Part shown: positions 40,314 through 52,379 of the stretch, one piece after another
Layout: every line of letters starts with the position of its first letter
How positions within the stretch are numbered: position 1 is the stretch's first letter
NCBI RefSeq assembly: GCF_024753215.1
Contig: NZ_JANUGV010000001.1
Span: forward strand, 1,302,001-1,366,000
Reading direction: 5' to 3'
DNA from: Massilia solisilvae
Lineage (GTDB): Bacteria > Pseudomonadota > Gammaproteobacteria > Burkholderiales > Burkholderiaceae_D
DNA length: 64,000 nucleotides
The notes under the pieces: generated by a model
The model's input: only the letters and a program-made list of their open reading frames with translations
Databases searched by the model: none
Told to the model about the DNA's origin: nothing
Made by a program: the position numbers and the translations under genes

Positions 40314-41459
40314 TTATGCCTGCGTTGCTGCGCGCTTGCGCCGCGCGGGCTTGGCTGCCGGCGGCGCGGCCGCTTCGTGCGCCAGCCGCTCCTCCAGCAG
40401 GGCCAGCACGGCCGCCTCCTCGGGGTTGAGCTTGTGCAGCTCTTCTGTCAGCTCCTCCCCGGCGCGCTCGCGCAGCACCTGCAGCGTCGCGCCTTCCAGG
40501 TAGCTGTCCAGGATCGCCGGGTGCACGTAGCACTTGCGGCACACCGAGGGCGTGTTGCCCAGCTTTTCGGCCACCTGCTCGATCGCGCGCACCACATTCT
40601 TCTTGGCCTGGGCTTGCGAGTCGAACTTTTCGAACTCCTGCAGCGCCATCGCCGCCAGCACCGTGCCCGACCAGGTGCGAAAGTCCTTGGCCGTGTAGTC
40701 CTCGCCGCTGATCTGGCGCAGGTATTCGTTCACGTCGCTCGAATCGACCGTGCGCGTTTCGCCGTCGTCGTCCACGTACTCGAACAGTTCCTGCCCCGGC
40801 AGGTCGCGCGTGCGCTGGATGATGCGCGCCAGCCTCCGGTCGTGCACCTTGACCTTGTGGTACACCCCGCTCTTGCCGCGAAAGCGGAACTCGACGTCGC
40901 TGCCATCGATGCGCACGTGGCGCCGCTGCAGCGTGGTGAGCCCGAACGATTTGTTGGTGCGCGCGTACTCCTCGTTGCCAACGCGGATCATCGTCGTTTC
41001 CAGCAGGTAGACGATGGTCGCCAGCACCTTTTCGCGCGGCAGGCCGGGCAGGCCGAGGGCGCGGTTGACCTCCCGGCGGATCGCCGGCAGCGCCTCGCCG
41101 AACTTGATCATGCGCTCGTACTTGACCTCGTCGCGCACCTCGCGCCATTTGGGATGGTAGCGGTATTGCTTGCGCCCGCGCGCATCGCGCCCGGTCGCCT
41201 GCAGGTGGCCGTTGGCAAGCGGACAGATCCACACGTCGGTCCACGCCGGCGGAATCGCGAGCGACTTGATGCGCCGCAGTACGTCCTCGTCGGTGATCGT
41301 TTCGCCCTTGGGGTCCACATAGCGAAAAGCCTCGCCCGCGTGCTCGCGCCGGATGCCGGGCTTGCTGTCGTTCACGTAGCGCAGCCCGGCGGCCCGGGCG
41401 GCAGCGGGCGGATCGGCGTTCGCCACCGGGCTGGCCAGTGACAGGTCTTCGCTCTTCAT
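40314..41459 (-). CDS. DNA topoisomerase IB (poxvirus-like)
   Basis: A 381-residue type IB topoisomerase that relaxes supercoils through a 3'-phosphotyrosine. The catalytic residues are in place: RVGNEEYARTNKSFGLTTL (Arg), EFRFRGKSG (Lys), TAKDFRTWSGTVLAA and the nucleophile Tyr311 in VCRKCYVHP. The C-terminal ~50 residues are an Ala/Glu/Lys-rich tail. It lies 81 bases downstream of the antiporter gene on the same strand; the bases between hold no recognisable site. Confidence 0.93.
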   Translation of the reverse strand: MKSEDLSLASPVANADPPAAARAAGLRYVNDSKPGIRREHAGEAFRYVDPKGETITDEDVLRRIKSLAIPPAWTDVWICPLANGHLQATGRDARGRKQYRYHPKWREVRDEVKYERMIKFGEALPAIRREVNRALGLPGLPREKVLATIVYLLETTMIRVGNEEYARTNKSFGLTTLQRRHVRIDGSDVEFRFRGKSGVYHKVKVHDRRLARIIQRTRDLPGQELFEYVDDDGETRTVDSSDVNEYLRQISGEDYTAKDFRTWSGTVLAAMALQEFEKFDSQAQAKKNVVRAIEQVAEKLGNTPSVCRKCYVHPAILDSYLEGATLQVLRERAGEELTEELHKLNPEEAAVLALLEERLAHEAAAPPAAKPARRKRAATQA

Positions 41460-41540
41460 GTGTTGGGCGCGAAAATGGGCGAGAAGTCTGGCCGATCTTA
41501 CTCGCTCGCTTGCGCGCGCACCGTTCGCAACATAACTTTG

Positions 41541-43178
41541 TCAGCGATAACGCGCTTCCACCAGGTCGATTTCGCGCAGCAGCTTGCGGGCGGTCTCGTC
41601 CGAAATGCGCTCGTCGCGCGCCAGCTGCAGGATCGTGTCGCGCTCCGCGTGCAGCGCCACCAGGCGGAACGCGCGCTCGGACTGGTCGGCCATGCGCACC
41701 TTGGCCGGGTCCATGCTGCCGGCCACACCGCCGGCCAGGCGGTGCTCGTAGATGCCCATCACATGGTCCGCCGCGCTGCTGTGGATCTCGGGATCGATGT
41801 GCTGGTGCGCCTGCTGGTGGCTGGACTGTTCGACCGCCGCGATCGCCGCCACCGCCGCCTCGTGGCGCGCGAAGTCTTCCTCCGCGGCGTCGGCCGGCTC
41901 TTCCGGCAGCTTGAGCGAACGCAGCAGCGGCGGCAGCGCCACGCTCGCCAGCACCAGCGATATCAGGATGACCGATGCCGCGAGGAAGATCGCGAGATGG
42001 CGGCCGGGCAGGGGCCTGCCGTTCGCCAGGGTCAGCGGCAGGGTCAGGATGCCAGCCATGGTCAGTGCGCCACGCACGCCAGCCAGCGAGGTGGCCAGCA
42101 CCAGACGGAACTTGCTCACGTTCACATGATGTCCCTGGCGCTTGGCGCTGAGCAGCGTCAGGCGCAGCGACACCCAGACCCAGATAAAGCGCAGCAACAG
42201 CAGCCCCAGGCTCACCGCGAGGGCGGTGGACGCCAGCCGCCACAGGCCGCGCTCGCCGCCGCTGGCCTCGGCCGCCCGCAAGGCGCCACTGATAATGTCA
42301 GGCAATTGTTCGCCGAGCAGGACGAACACGATGCCGTTGAACGCGAACTGCACCGAGTCCCACACCACGGCGCGGCGCACGCGGGTGGTGGCCAGCGCGC
42401 GCCCGCTCAGTTCCACGTAACTCATGGTGATGCCGGCGGCCACCGCGGCCAGGATGCCGGAGCCCTGCAGGCGCTCCGCGACCAGGTAGGCGCCGAACGG
42501 CGTGAGCAGGTTGATGAGGACCGGCGAGCCGCTCTCTTCGCCAAAGCGGCGCGACAGCGAGCGCTGAGCGTACGAGATTGCCAGCGTAATGGCCACGCCG
42601 CTGGCGATGCCGGCCAGCGCCACCCACAGGAAGGTGACCGCGGCCGAGGCCAGCGAAAAGTGCCCGGTGATGGCGGCCGCGACGGCAAAACGGAAGCACA
42701 CCAGGCCGCTGGCGTCGTTGAGCAGGGCCTCGCCTTCCAGGATGTGCATCAGGCGCGGCGGGATCGGCACGCGGCTGGCGATCGAGGACACCGCGATCGG
42801 GTCGGTGGGCGCGACGATGGCCGCCAGCGCAAACGCAACCGCCAGCGGCATCGACGGCACCAGCCAGTGGATCAGGTAGCCGGCGCCGATCACCGTGAAC
42901 ACGACCAGGCCCAGCGCCAGTTCGAGGATGGTGCTCTTGTCGCGGAACAGGCCGACCTTGGGGATGCGCCAGCCGTCCAGGAACAGCAGCGGCGGCAGGA
43001 ACAGCAGGAAGAAGATGTCCGGCTCGAGCGTGACGCCGTGCCCGAACACGCCTTCGATGACGGCGCCCAGCGCAATCTGGACCAGCGGCAGGGGTAGCGG
43101 AAACGGCAACATGCGCACCACGTAGCCGCTCGCCACAACCGCCAGCAGCATCGCCAGCACCAGTTCAACCGAATCCAT
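41541..43178 (-). CDS. CPA1-type Na+/H+ antiporter
   Basis: A 545-residue membrane protein with about 12 helices in the first ~400 residues. Ion-binding motifs are FALAAIVAPTDPIAVSSIA and ILEGEALLNDASGLV (the Asn-Asp pair of electroneutral NhaP/NHE exchangers). A ~130-residue cytosolic helical tail with several His (SSHQQAHQHIDPEIH) follows, probably regulatory or pH-sensing. On the minus strand AAGGAGG lies six bases before ATG 43178. Confidence 0.9.
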   Translation of the reverse strand: MDSVELVLAMLLAVVASGYVVRMLPFPLPLPLVQIALGAVIEGVFGHGVTLEPDIFFLLFLPPLLFLDGWRIPKVGLFRDKSTILELALGLVVFTVIGAGYLIHWLVPSMPLAVAFALAAIVAPTDPIAVSSIASRVPIPPRLMHILEGEALLNDASGLVCFRFAVAAAITGHFSLASAAVTFLWVALAGIASGVAITLAISYAQRSLSRRFGEESGSPVLINLLTPFGAYLVAERLQGSGILAAVAAGITMSYVELSGRALATTRVRRAVVWDSVQFAFNGIVFVLLGEQLPDIISGALRAAEASGGERGLWRLASTALAVSLGLLLLRFIWVWVSLRLTLLSAKRQGHHVNVSKFRLVLATSLAGVRGALTMAGILTLPLTLANGRPLPGRHLAIFLAASVILISLVLASVALPPLLRSLKLPEEPADAAEEDFARHEAAVAAIAAVEQSSHQQAHQHIDPEIHSSAADHVMGIYEHRLAGGVAGSMDPAKVRMADQSERAFRLVALHAERDTILQLARDERISDETARKLLREIDLVEARYR

Positions 43179-43247
43179 GCATTCCCTCCTTGATAGTCAG
43201 GATGATAAAGGATTGCGGGGATGCGTTGGCCACCGTTGCTCGAAAAC

Positions 43248-43344
43248 CGTCATCCCGGCGCATCCTCGGCGGCCCCGCCGTGGCCCATGCTGAGTTTGCG
43301 ACTTCGGAGATTCAGCATGGATCGCGGCCTTCGCCGGGATGACG
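43248..43344. repeat. Long imperfect inverted repeat, family 2
   Basis: CGTCATCCCGGCG ... GGCCCATGCTGA on the left and TTCAGCATGGATCGCGG then CCTTCGCCGGGATGACG on the right form an imperfect hairpin. Arms match those at 19405-19514 and 52231-52346. It lies between the kinase stop and the antiporter start, both on the minus strand; the rest of 43179-43360 is empty. Confidence 0.8.
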
Positions 43345-43360
43345 ATCGTAGCAGGTGGTG

Positions 43361-45622
43361 CTAGAGTGGCGGCCGGTTCAGCGCGGCCGTTTGCGGCACC
43401 CGCACCGTTGCCAGCAACTGCGTCAGCTGCACCGTGTTCACGGGCTTGACGAGGTAGTGGTCGAACCCGGCCAGTGCCGACGCCTCGCGGTCCTGCTGGC
43501 GGCCGTAGCCGGTCATGGCCACCAGGGTCGCGCCCGCGGCCTGCGGCGTCAGGCGCAGCCGCCGTGCCAGTTCGTTGCCGTCAAAGTCCGGCAGCCCGAT
43601 GTCGAGCAGGCAGACCTGCGGCCGGAACGCGCGCGCCAGTTCCAGCCCTTCGGCCGCGCGGTGCGCCACCTGCACCGCGTGCCCGGCCGCCTCCAGGAAC
43701 AGTTGCAGCGTGTGCGCCGCGTCCTGATTGTCGTCCACCAGCAAAATGCGCAGCGGCGCGGCCGGCGCGCCGCGCCGCTCGATCGACGGCAGGGCGGGCG
43801 CTTGCGTGGCCGCGTGCTCTTCATGGCGCGGCAGGCGCACCGTGAAGATGCTGCCCTTGCCCAGGCCCGCGCTGTAGGCACGCACGCTGCCGCCGTGCAG
43901 CTCGACCAGGCTCTTGGCCAGCGCCAGGCCCAGTCCCAGGCCGCCTTGCGAGCGGTCCGGCGTGCGCTCGGCCTGCGTGAACAGGTCGAACACGCGCTCG
44001 ACCAGCGAGCTCTCCATGCCGATGCCGTCGTCCGACACCGAAATCACGTAGTCGTCGTCCTCGCGCGCCAGGCGCAGCTCGATGTGCCCGCCCTCGGGCG
44101 TGTACTTGGTCGCGTTGCCCAGCAGGTTGGCCACCACCTGCACCAGCCGCTTGTGGTCGCCCTTGACGATGGCCGGCTCCTGCGGCAGGTCGATCACCAC
44201 CCGATGGCGCCGCGCGTTGACCAGCGGCCGGATCTGCTCGGCCGCGTCTTCCACCACCTTCTTCAGGTCCAGCGCCTGGGTGGACAGCGACACCAGCCCG
44301 CGCGTGACGCGCGAGACGTCCAGCAGGTCATCCACCAGGCTGGTCATGTGCTCGACCTGGCGCGCGATGATCGCGCAGGTCTGCGTGATCTGCGCGCTGT
44401 CCGAGTGCAGCAGCTTGAGCAGGTGGGCGCCGGTGCTGATCGGCGCCAGCGGGTTTCTCAGCTCGTGCGCCAGCATTGCCAGGAACTCGTCCTTGCGCTG
44501 GTCCGCGGCGCGCAATTCGCGCTCGGCCAGGCTGCGCGCGGTTTCCTTCTTCTGCAGCGCCTCGGCCATCTCGTCCAGCGCCTTGGCCAGGTTGCCGATC
44601 TCCTCGTGCCCGTACTCGATGCCGGTGCGGGCATCGAGCTTGCCGGCGGCGATGCTGCGCGCCGTGTCCATCAGCTTGCGCACCCGCTGCACGATCAAAA
44701 TGTCGCCCGCCAGCCAGGCAGCCAGCAGGGCCAGCATGGTGGTGGCGGCCAGCGCGACCAGGGACATGAGCTGGTCGTGGCGGGCGGTGTAGGTGATGGT
44801 GTCGGTCGGGATGCCGATCGAGACCGTGTAGTCGGTCAGCTGCGGTGCCCCCACGTGCGCGAACGCGTGCAGGCGCTCGACGCCATCGTCGCCCTTGAGT
44901 ACCAGCGACCTGCCGTTCGCATGCGCCATCCCTTCCAGCATCGGCTGCGAGATGGCCGTGCCGAGCCAGCGCTCGGGCTCGGGCCGGCGCGAGATGATCT
45001 GGCCGCGCGCGTCGGCGGTGGTCAGCACCGAGCCGGGCGGCAGGCTGATATCGTTGACGAAGGTGTCCAGGTCCGCCAGGTCCATTGCGGCGAACACCAC
45101 CGCCACCACCTGGCCGTCGTGGTTGATGACCGGGTAGGTCAGGTTGATCGTGTGCTTGCGTATCACGCGCCCGAACACGTAGTCGCCGGCGATGAAGCGG
45201 CGCTCCGAGATGGCGCGCTTGAAGTGGCTGCGGTCGCCCAGGTTCACCGGGTGCAGCAGCGGCACCGCGCTGCAGCTCACGTCGCCGTTGAGCTGGATGA
45301 GGCCGAAGTTGACATAGCCCTCGTTGCGGTCCAGGACGTCGGCCAACAGCGCGCGGCAGCGTTCCTTGGGGCCGAGCAGGTCCGGCACGCTGGCCAGGTC
45401 CACCAGGATCTGGCGCGCGGCCTCGATCGACTGCGCTTCGTTGGCGGCGGCCAGCCGCGTGAGCCGGCGCAGGTTTTCCTCGGACGCCTTGACGGCCTGC
45501 TCGCGCTCGCGCACGCCGTTCACCAAGGTCATCACCGCGATCGGCGTGATCGCCAGCGCGACCAGCAGCATCAGCCTGCTGCGCAGGCTGTTCAGGCGAA
45601 GACTGCCCAGCGAGAACTTCAT
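43361..45622 (-). CDS. Hybrid sensor histidine kinase with extracytoplasmic sensor domain
   Basis: A 753-residue membrane kinase. Two transmembrane helices (about 17-36 and 286-310) enclose a double-Cache-like periplasmic sensor. A HAMP linker (about 307-360) leads to HisKA (FLAMLAHELRNPLAPI, His386), HATPase (NLLGNATKYTP, SDDGIGM, GGLGLGLALAKSLVELHGG) and a C-terminal receiver with CLLDIGLPDFDG (phospho-Asp). No output domain is attached, so the receiver probably feeds a separate phosphotransfer partner, not in the window. Its ATG overlaps the stop of the aminotransferase-like gene (ATGA), so the two are coupled. Confidence 0.92.
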   Translation of the reverse strand: MKFSLGSLRLNSLRSRLMLLVALAITPIAVMTLVNGVREREQAVKASEENLRRLTRLAAANEAQSIEAARQILVDLASVPDLLGPKERCRALLADVLDRNEGYVNFGLIQLNGDVSCSAVPLLHPVNLGDRSHFKRAISERRFIAGDYVFGRVIRKHTINLTYPVINHDGQVVAVVFAAMDLADLDTFVNDISLPPGSVLTTADARGQIISRRPEPERWLGTAISQPMLEGMAHANGRSLVLKGDDGVERLHAFAHVGAPQLTDYTVSIGIPTDTITYTARHDQLMSLVALAATTMLALLAAWLAGDILIVQRVRKLMDTARSIAAGKLDARTGIEYGHEEIGNLAKALDEMAEALQKKETARSLAERELRAADQRKDEFLAMLAHELRNPLAPISTGAHLLKLLHSDSAQITQTCAIIARQVEHMTSLVDDLLDVSRVTRGLVSLSTQALDLKKVVEDAAEQIRPLVNARRHRVVIDLPQEPAIVKGDHKRLVQVVANLLGNATKYTPEGGHIELRLAREDDDYVISVSDDGIGMESSLVERVFDLFTQAERTPDRSQGGLGLGLALAKSLVELHGGSVRAYSAGLGKGSIFTVRLPRHEEHAATQAPALPSIERRGAPAAPLRILLVDDNQDAAHTLQLFLEAAGHAVQVAHRAAEGLELARAFRPQVCLLDIGLPDFDGNELARRLRLTPQAAGATLVAMTGYGRQQDREASALAGFDHYLVKPVNTVQLTQLLATVRVPQTAALNRPPL

Positions 45623-46779
45623 CGTTGTTTGGCGCGCGCGTAGCCGTCGCCAAAGGCGATGATACGGCGGATGCCTTCCTCCAGCGTCGCCACGTCGTCC
45701 GAGATGTAGCCCAGGCGGATGTAACCCGGCACGCCGAGCGCGTCGCCCGGCATGACGGCCACGCGCTTGTCTTCCAGCAGGCGCTCGGAAAACGCCACCG
45801 TCTCCATCGTCAGCGAGCGGATGTCGCCCCACAGGTAGGGGCCGGATGCCGGCGCGTGCATGTCGATCCACGGCACTTCGGCGAAGTGCCTGACCGCCAG
45901 GTCGCGCCGCGCGCGGTAGTCGTCCATCATGGCGCGCGGGGTGCCGCAGGCAAAAGCCGCGTCGGCCGCGATCTGCGAGATGTGCGATGCCGCTGCGGTG
46001 ATCGGCCCCTGCAGCGTTTCCATGGCGCTGACCACTTCCTTGGGCGCGAGCGCAAAGCCCACGCGCCAGCCCATCATGGCGTAGCTCTGCGAGGCCGAGA
46101 AGATCGTCACCACGCCGATCTTGCGCCAGTCGCAGGTCGCGGCAAAACTGGTGTGCCGGCCCTCGAACGCCAGGTGCTCATAGCTCTCGTCGACGATCAC
46201 CTGCGCGCCGGTGCGTTCCACCCAGTCGCGAATATGCTCAAGCTCGGCGCGCGTGAACACCTTCCCGGTCGGGTTGTGCGGGTTGTTGATGATGACCACC
46301 TTGGCCGGCGCGATCGCATCCAGGAACGCCGGCGTGACCTGCTCGGGCAGGTCCACCAGGATCGGCGAAAGGCCCAGCAGCTGCGCGGTGGCCACGTAGG
46401 CCGGCCAGTGCGGCTTGAAGATCACGACCGCATCGCCCGGGTCGGTCATCACGTACAGCGACTCGTACAACGCCTGCTTGGCGCCGCAGGTGACGATGAT
46501 CTCCTCGCTGCCGGCCTCGATCTCGTTCTCCTTGCGCAGCTTCTCGCCCAGGTGTTCGCGCACCTGCAGGGCGCCGACCACGGCGGTGTAGGGCATGGTG
46601 CGCTCGCGTTCGACCGCCTGGGCGACCGCGTCAAGCACCGGCTTGGGCGCGGGAAAATGTGAAATGGCGATCGAAAAATCGATCACCGACTCACCCTGGT
46701 TGCGCAGCGTTTCCACGCGGCCGTGCATGGCAGTGGTGGCGAGCGGTCGGGAAGAGGCGATACGGTCGGAGATTTTCAT
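45619..46779 (-). CDS. Class I aminotransferase-fold protein lacking the PLP lysine
   Basis: 386 residues with the complete fold-type I layout: VTCGAKQALYESLYVM, INNPHNPTGKVFTRAEL, VIVDESYEHLAFEG and YIRLGYISDD (substrate Arg region). At the site where class I enzymes have S-x-S-K-(S/T)-(Y/F)-A-M-x-G-W-R the sequence is FSASQSYAMMGWRVGF, so the lysine that forms the PLP aldimine is Gln231 (codon CAG at 46087-46089). Without that lysine a normal transamination cycle is not expected. The gene is otherwise intact, with no stop or frameshift. It overlaps the kinase gene by four bases, which favours a ligand-binding or regulatory role. Its start faces the aromatic operon across a 180-base gap. Confidence 0.85.
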   Translation of the reverse strand: MKISDRIASSRPLATTAMHGRVETLRNQGESVIDFSIAISHFPAPKPVLDAVAQAVERERTMPYTAVVGALQVREHLGEKLRKENEIEAGSEEIIVTCGAKQALYESLYVMTDPGDAVVIFKPHWPAYVATAQLLGLSPILVDLPEQVTPAFLDAIAPAKVVIINNPHNPTGKVFTRAELEHIRDWVERTGAQVIVDESYEHLAFEGRHTSFAATCDWRKIGVVTIFSASQSYAMMGWRVGFALAPKEVVSAMETLQGPITAAASHISQIAADAAFACGTPRAMMDDYRARRDLAVRHFAEVPWIDMHAPASGPYLWGDIRSLTMETVAFSERLLEDKRVAVMPGDALGVPGYIRLGYISDDVATLEEGIRRIIAFGDGYARAKQR

Positions 46780-46897
46780 CTTGCATTTACGATAAGTGTT
46801 TGATGATTCGGGCTTTTTCGCTGCACAAGCCCGGCACGGCGGGTTTCCGGATTGTACTAAATTAAGAAAATCCCGTCCTTCAATCGAACTGCGCTAT

Positions 46898-46915
46898 TAG
46901 TTGACACCTAAACTA
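46898..46915. promoter_or_regulatory. Inverted repeat over the -35 of the aromatic operon
   Basis: TAGTT-N8-AACTA straddles the TTGACA -35 element at 46901-46906. A repressor bound here would block the promoter. No MarR or other regulator gene is adjacent in the window. Confidence 0.45.
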
Positions 46916-46929
46916 GTTATGCATGTAAT
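46901..46929 (+). promoter_or_regulatory. Near-consensus sigma70 promoter of the aromatic acyl-CoA operon
   Basis: TTGACA (46901-46906) and TGTAAT (46924-46929) with a 17-base spacer match the consensus at 11 of 12 positions. The predicted start is near 46936, leaving a ~24-base leader with AGGGGAT before ATG 46960. The left part of the gap (46780-46897) is A+T-rich and should hold the aminotransferase-like promoter. Confidence 0.75.
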
Positions 46930-46959
46930 ATTCCTGAGTACCACAAACAGGGGATGACA

Positions 46960-49347
<2,388 letters not shown>

Positions 49348-49366
49348 CTATCTGACAGGAGACCAC

Positions 49367-50221
49367 ATGCGATACCTTGCAGGCAAAGCGCACGAACTGC
49401 CCGGCAACCGCACCAACCTGGGCGGCTACCGCGCGCGCCACTTCCTTTTCAGCGTCACGGCCGGCGTGGCCACGCTGACCCTGAACCGGCCGGAGCGCAA
49501 GAACCCGCTCACCTTCGAATCCTATACCGAGCTGCGCGACCTGTTCCGCGAGCTTGCCTACGCCGACGACGTCAAGTCCGTGGTGCTGGACGGCGCTGGC
49601 GAGAACTTCTGCTCAGGCGGCGACGTGCACGAGATTATCGGGCCACTCACCAAGCTGGACATGCCGGGCCTGCTCGCCTTCACGCGCCTGACCGGCGACG
49701 TGGTCAAGGCGATGCGCGCATGCCCGCAGCCGGTGATTGCCGCCATCGACGGCGTGTGCGCGGGCGCTGGCGCCATGCTCGCGCTGGGCTCGGACATCCG
49801 CTTTGGCACCGCGCGCAGCAAGACCGCCTTCCTGTTCACCCGCGTGGGCCTGGCCGGGTGCGACATGGGTGCGTGCGCGCTGCTGCCGCGCGTGATCGGG
49901 CAGGGCCGTGCTTCCGAGTTGCTGTACAGCGGACGCAGCATGGGCGGCGAGGAAGGCGAGCGCTGGGGCTTCTTCAACCGCCTGTGCGCGCCCGAGAACC
50001 TGGTGGCCGACGCGCAGGGCTTTGCGGCCTCGCTCGCGGCCGGCCCCACGTTCGCGCATGGGATGACCAAGAAAATGCTGCAGCAGGAATGGAACATGGG
50101 CGTGGACGAGGCCATCGAGGCCGAGGCGCAGGCGCAGGCGATCTGCATGGCGACCAACGACTTCCACCGCGCCTACCACGCCTTCGTGGCGAAGGAAAAA
50201 CCGCAATTCGAGGGCGACTGA
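49367..50221 (+). CDS. Enoyl-CoA hydratase/isomerase (crotonase) family protein
   Basis: A 284-residue crotonase-fold enzyme. The CoA/oxyanion-hole motifs are present ([13 protein letters not shown] and [19 protein letters not shown]). The second catalytic region reads [22 protein letters not shown], which has no Glu at the usual places of the two hydratase glutamates; an Asp (DMGA) is the nearest acid. It is therefore probably not a standard beta-oxidation hydratase; ring-opening hydrolysis or hydration of a dearomatised CoA thioester is possible. CAGGAG precedes the ATG. Its stop shares one base with the next start (TGATG). Confidence 0.88.
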   Translation: MRYLAGKAHELPGNRTNLGGYRARHFLFSVTAGVATLTLNRPERKNPLTFESYTELRDLFRELAYADDVKSVVLDGAGENFCSGGDVHEIIGPLTKLDMPGLLAFTRLTGDVVKAMRACPQPVIAAIDGVCAGAGAMLALGSDIRFGTARSKTAFLFTRVGLAGCDMGACALLPRVIGQGRASELLYSGRSMGGEEGERWGFFNRLCAPENLVADAQGFAASLAAGPTFAHGMTKKMLQQEWNMGVDEAIEAEAQAQAICMATNDFHRAYHAFVAKEKPQFEGD

Positions 50222-51396
50222 TGGCCGATACCGACTACCTCAACTGGCCGTTCCTGGAACCGCGCCACGCCGCGCTGGCGCGCGAGCTCGACGCCTGGGC
50301 TGCGGCCAACGTGGCCGAGCACCACGGCGCCAGCGTGGACGATACCTGCCGGGCGCTGGTGAAAAGCCTTGGGCTGGCCGGCTGGCTGCGCCATGCGGTG
50401 GGGGGCACGCGCTATGGTGGCGTGGGCGACGCGATCGACACGCGCGCCATCTGCCTGTTGCGCGAGACGCTGGCCCGCCATTGCGGTCTTGCCGACTTCG
50501 CGTTTGCGATGCAGGGGCTGGGCAGCGGGGCGATTTCGCTGTTCGGCACCGAAGAGCAGAAGCAGGCATACCTGCCGCGGGTGGCGGCCGGCGAGGCGAT
50601 TGCCGCGTTCGCGCTGTCGGAGCCGGAGGCCGGCTCGGACGTGGCCGCAATGCAGTGCGCAGCGCGCCGCGACGGCGACCATTATGTGCTCGACGGCGAA
50701 AAGACCTGGATTTCCAACGGCGGCATCGCCGACTTCTATGTGGTCTTTGCCCGAACCGGCGAGCAGCCTGGCGCGCGCGGCATCTCGGCCTTCATCGTCG
50801 ATGCCGGCATGACCGGCTTTGGGATTGCCGAGCGCATCGACGTGATCGCGCCGCACCCGCTGGCGCGCCTGCGCTTTGACGGCTGCCGCGTGCCGGCGAG
50901 CCGCATGATCGGCGCACCGGGGCAGGGCTTCAAGGTCGCCATGGCCACGCTCGACGTGTTCCGCACCTCGGTTGCGGCCGCGGCGCTCGGCTTTGCGCGG
51001 CGCGCGCTGGACGAAGCGCTGGATCGCGCCGCCTCGCGCAAGATGTTCGGCAAGACGCTGGCCGACTTCCAGCTCACGCAGGCCAAACTGGCGCAGATGG
51101 CGACCGGCGTGGACGCAGCCGCGCTCCTGACCTACCGCGCGGCCTGGCTGCGCGACCAGGGCCGCCGTGTGACCAAGGAGGCGGCAATGGCCAAGCTGAC
51201 CGCGACCGAAACCGCGCAGCAGGTGATCGACAGCGCGCTCCAGATGTTCGGCGGGCTGGGCGTGGTGAGCGGGCAGCCGGTGGAGAGCCTGTACCGCGAG
51301 ATCCGCGCGCTGCGCATTTACGAAGGGGCGAGCGAAGTGCAGCAGCTGATCATCGCGCGCGAGCTGCTGGGCGAACGCGGCATCAAACCAAGCTAA
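50221..51396 (+). CDS. Acyl-CoA dehydrogenase family protein
   Basis: A 391-residue flavoprotein of the standard ACAD length. [15 protein letters not shown] and [19 protein letters not shown] are the FAD/substrate signatures, [20 protein letters not shown] lies in the third domain, and the catalytic base is the Glu of [15 protein letters not shown]. In the operon it would oxidise or act in reverse on an alicyclic CoA ester after ring reduction; the exact substrate is unknown. The ATG overlaps the crotonase stop by one base. Confidence 0.92.
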   Translation: MADTDYLNWPFLEPRHAALARELDAWAAANVAEHHGASVDDTCRALVKSLGLAGWLRHAVGGTRYGGVGDAIDTRAICLLRETLARHCGLADFAFAMQGLGSGAISLFGTEEQKQAYLPRVAAGEAIAAFALSEPEAGSDVAAMQCAARRDGDHYVLDGEKTWISNGGIADFYVVFARTGEQPGARGISAFIVDAGMTGFGIAERIDVIAPHPLARLRFDGCRVPASRMIGAPGQGFKVAMATLDVFRTSVAAAALGFARRALDEALDRAASRKMFGKTLADFQLTQAKLAQMATGVDAAALLTYRAAWLRDQGRRVTKEAAMAKLTATETAQQVIDSALQMFGGLGVVSGQPVESLYREIRALRIYEGASEVQQLIIARELLGERGIKPS

Positions 51397-51409
51397 GGAA
51401 AGGCGACAG

Positions 51410-51802
51410 ATGGAGATCCTGAACCCGGCCGGATGGCCGCGCCCGAAGGGCTATTCGAACGGCGTGGCTGCGCGCGGGCGCGTGGTGTGCGTGAGCGGCA
51501 TGGTGGGGTGGGACGCGCAAGGGCAGTTCCACACCGACGACTTCGTGGGCCAGTGCCGCCAGGCGCTCGAGAACATCGTGGCCGTGCTGCGCGAGGCGGG
51601 CGCGGAGCCGGGGGACATCGTGCGCATGACCTGGTATGTGCTGGACAAGCGCGAGTACCTGGACGCGGGCGCGGCGCTGGGCGCGGCCTACCGCGATGTC
51701 ATCGGCCGGCACTATCCGGCGATGAGCGCGGTGCAGGTATCGGCGCTGATGGAGGACCGGGCGCGCGTGGAGATCGAAGCCACTGCCGTCATTCCGGACT
51801 GA
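51410..51802 (+). CDS. RidA/YjgF family protein without the deaminase arginine
   Basis: A 130-residue Rid-fold protein (VSGMVGWDAQGQFHTDDFVG, VLREAGAEPGDIVRMTWYVL, HYPAMSAVQVSALMEDRARV). Classical RidA hydrolyses enamines/imines using an Arg in the V-A-R-L stretch; here that stretch is VQVSALMED with no Arg, so this looks like one of the Rid subgroups without proven imine deaminase activity. It is the last gene of the aromatic operon, 13 bases after the dehydrogenase, where it might handle a reactive intermediate. Confidence 0.85.
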   Translation: MEILNPAGWPRPKGYSNGVAARGRVVCVSGMVGWDAQGQFHTDDFVGQCRQALENIVAVLREAGAEPGDIVRMTWYVLDKREYLDAGAALGAAYRDVIGRHYPAMSAVQVSALMEDRARVEIEATAVIPD

Positions 51803-51860
51803 GCGCCGCCGGGGCGCCGATTCTGGTAGGGTGGGCCGCATCGTCAAGGATGGAGCGGCC

Positions 51861-52196
51861 ATGAACACCCAGATCGTACGCATATTCGACAATTACGACG
51901 CGGCCCAGCGCGCCCGCGCCGAGCTGATTGCCTCCGGCTTTACCGACGAGCGCGTGCAGCTCAAGGTCAAGGAAGACGAGGCGGGGCCGGCAAAGTCCAA
52001 CTTCACGGTCGGGAACGACCCGAACGTGGTGGGTGGGCAGGCGTACAGCCGCACCTATGCGCCCACCAACCAGGTGGAGTACTTCATGATGACGGTGCTG
52101 GCCAATGACCCCAGCGAGGCCGCGGGCGCCGCGTCGATCATGGCGCGCCACGGCGCCACCAGCGGCGACCCAGCACAGCAGCCGCCGCGCCGGTAA
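51861..52196 (+). CDS. YflT-like general stress protein domain, small
   Basis: A 111-residue protein starting VRIFDNYDAAQRARAELIAS, then GFTDERVQLKV, the pattern of the YflT/general-stress-protein alpha-beta domain. A Gly/Asn-rich loop and VEYFMMTVLANDPSEAAGAA follow, giving a ferredoxin-like beta-alpha-beta repeat. No catalytic residues are known for the family. The ATG at 51861 has AAGGATGGAG upstream. It is 58 bases after the Rid gene and may be separate from that operon. Confidence 0.75.
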   Translation: MNTQIVRIFDNYDAAQRARAELIASGFTDERVQLKVKEDEAGPAKSNFTVGNDPNVVGGQAYSRTYAPTNQVEYFMMTVLANDPSEAAGAASIMARHGATSGDPAQQPPRR

Positions 52197-52230
52197 GGCG
52201 CGCCTGAGCCACATTGTTAGCTCCCCCATA

Positions 52231-52346
52231 ACCGTCGTCCCGGCGAAGGCCGGGACCCATAACCCGTTCGCAACAACGGTTCGGCGGGAATAAAGGGCCG
52301 CGTGACAAGACGCTCAGCATGGGTTCCGGCCTTCGCCGGAACGAGG
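52231..52346. repeat. Long imperfect inverted repeat, family 2
   Basis: ACCGTCGTCCCGGCGAAGGC then CGGGACCCAT on the left and GCTCAGCATGGGTTCCGGCC then TTCGCCGGAACGAGG on the right. Same arms as 19405-19514 and 43248-43344. It lies between the convergent YflT-like and molybdenum hydroxylase genes. Confidence 0.8.
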
Positions 52347-52379
52347 GTTTTGGACACGCCGCTAGCCGAAGCCTTCCCG

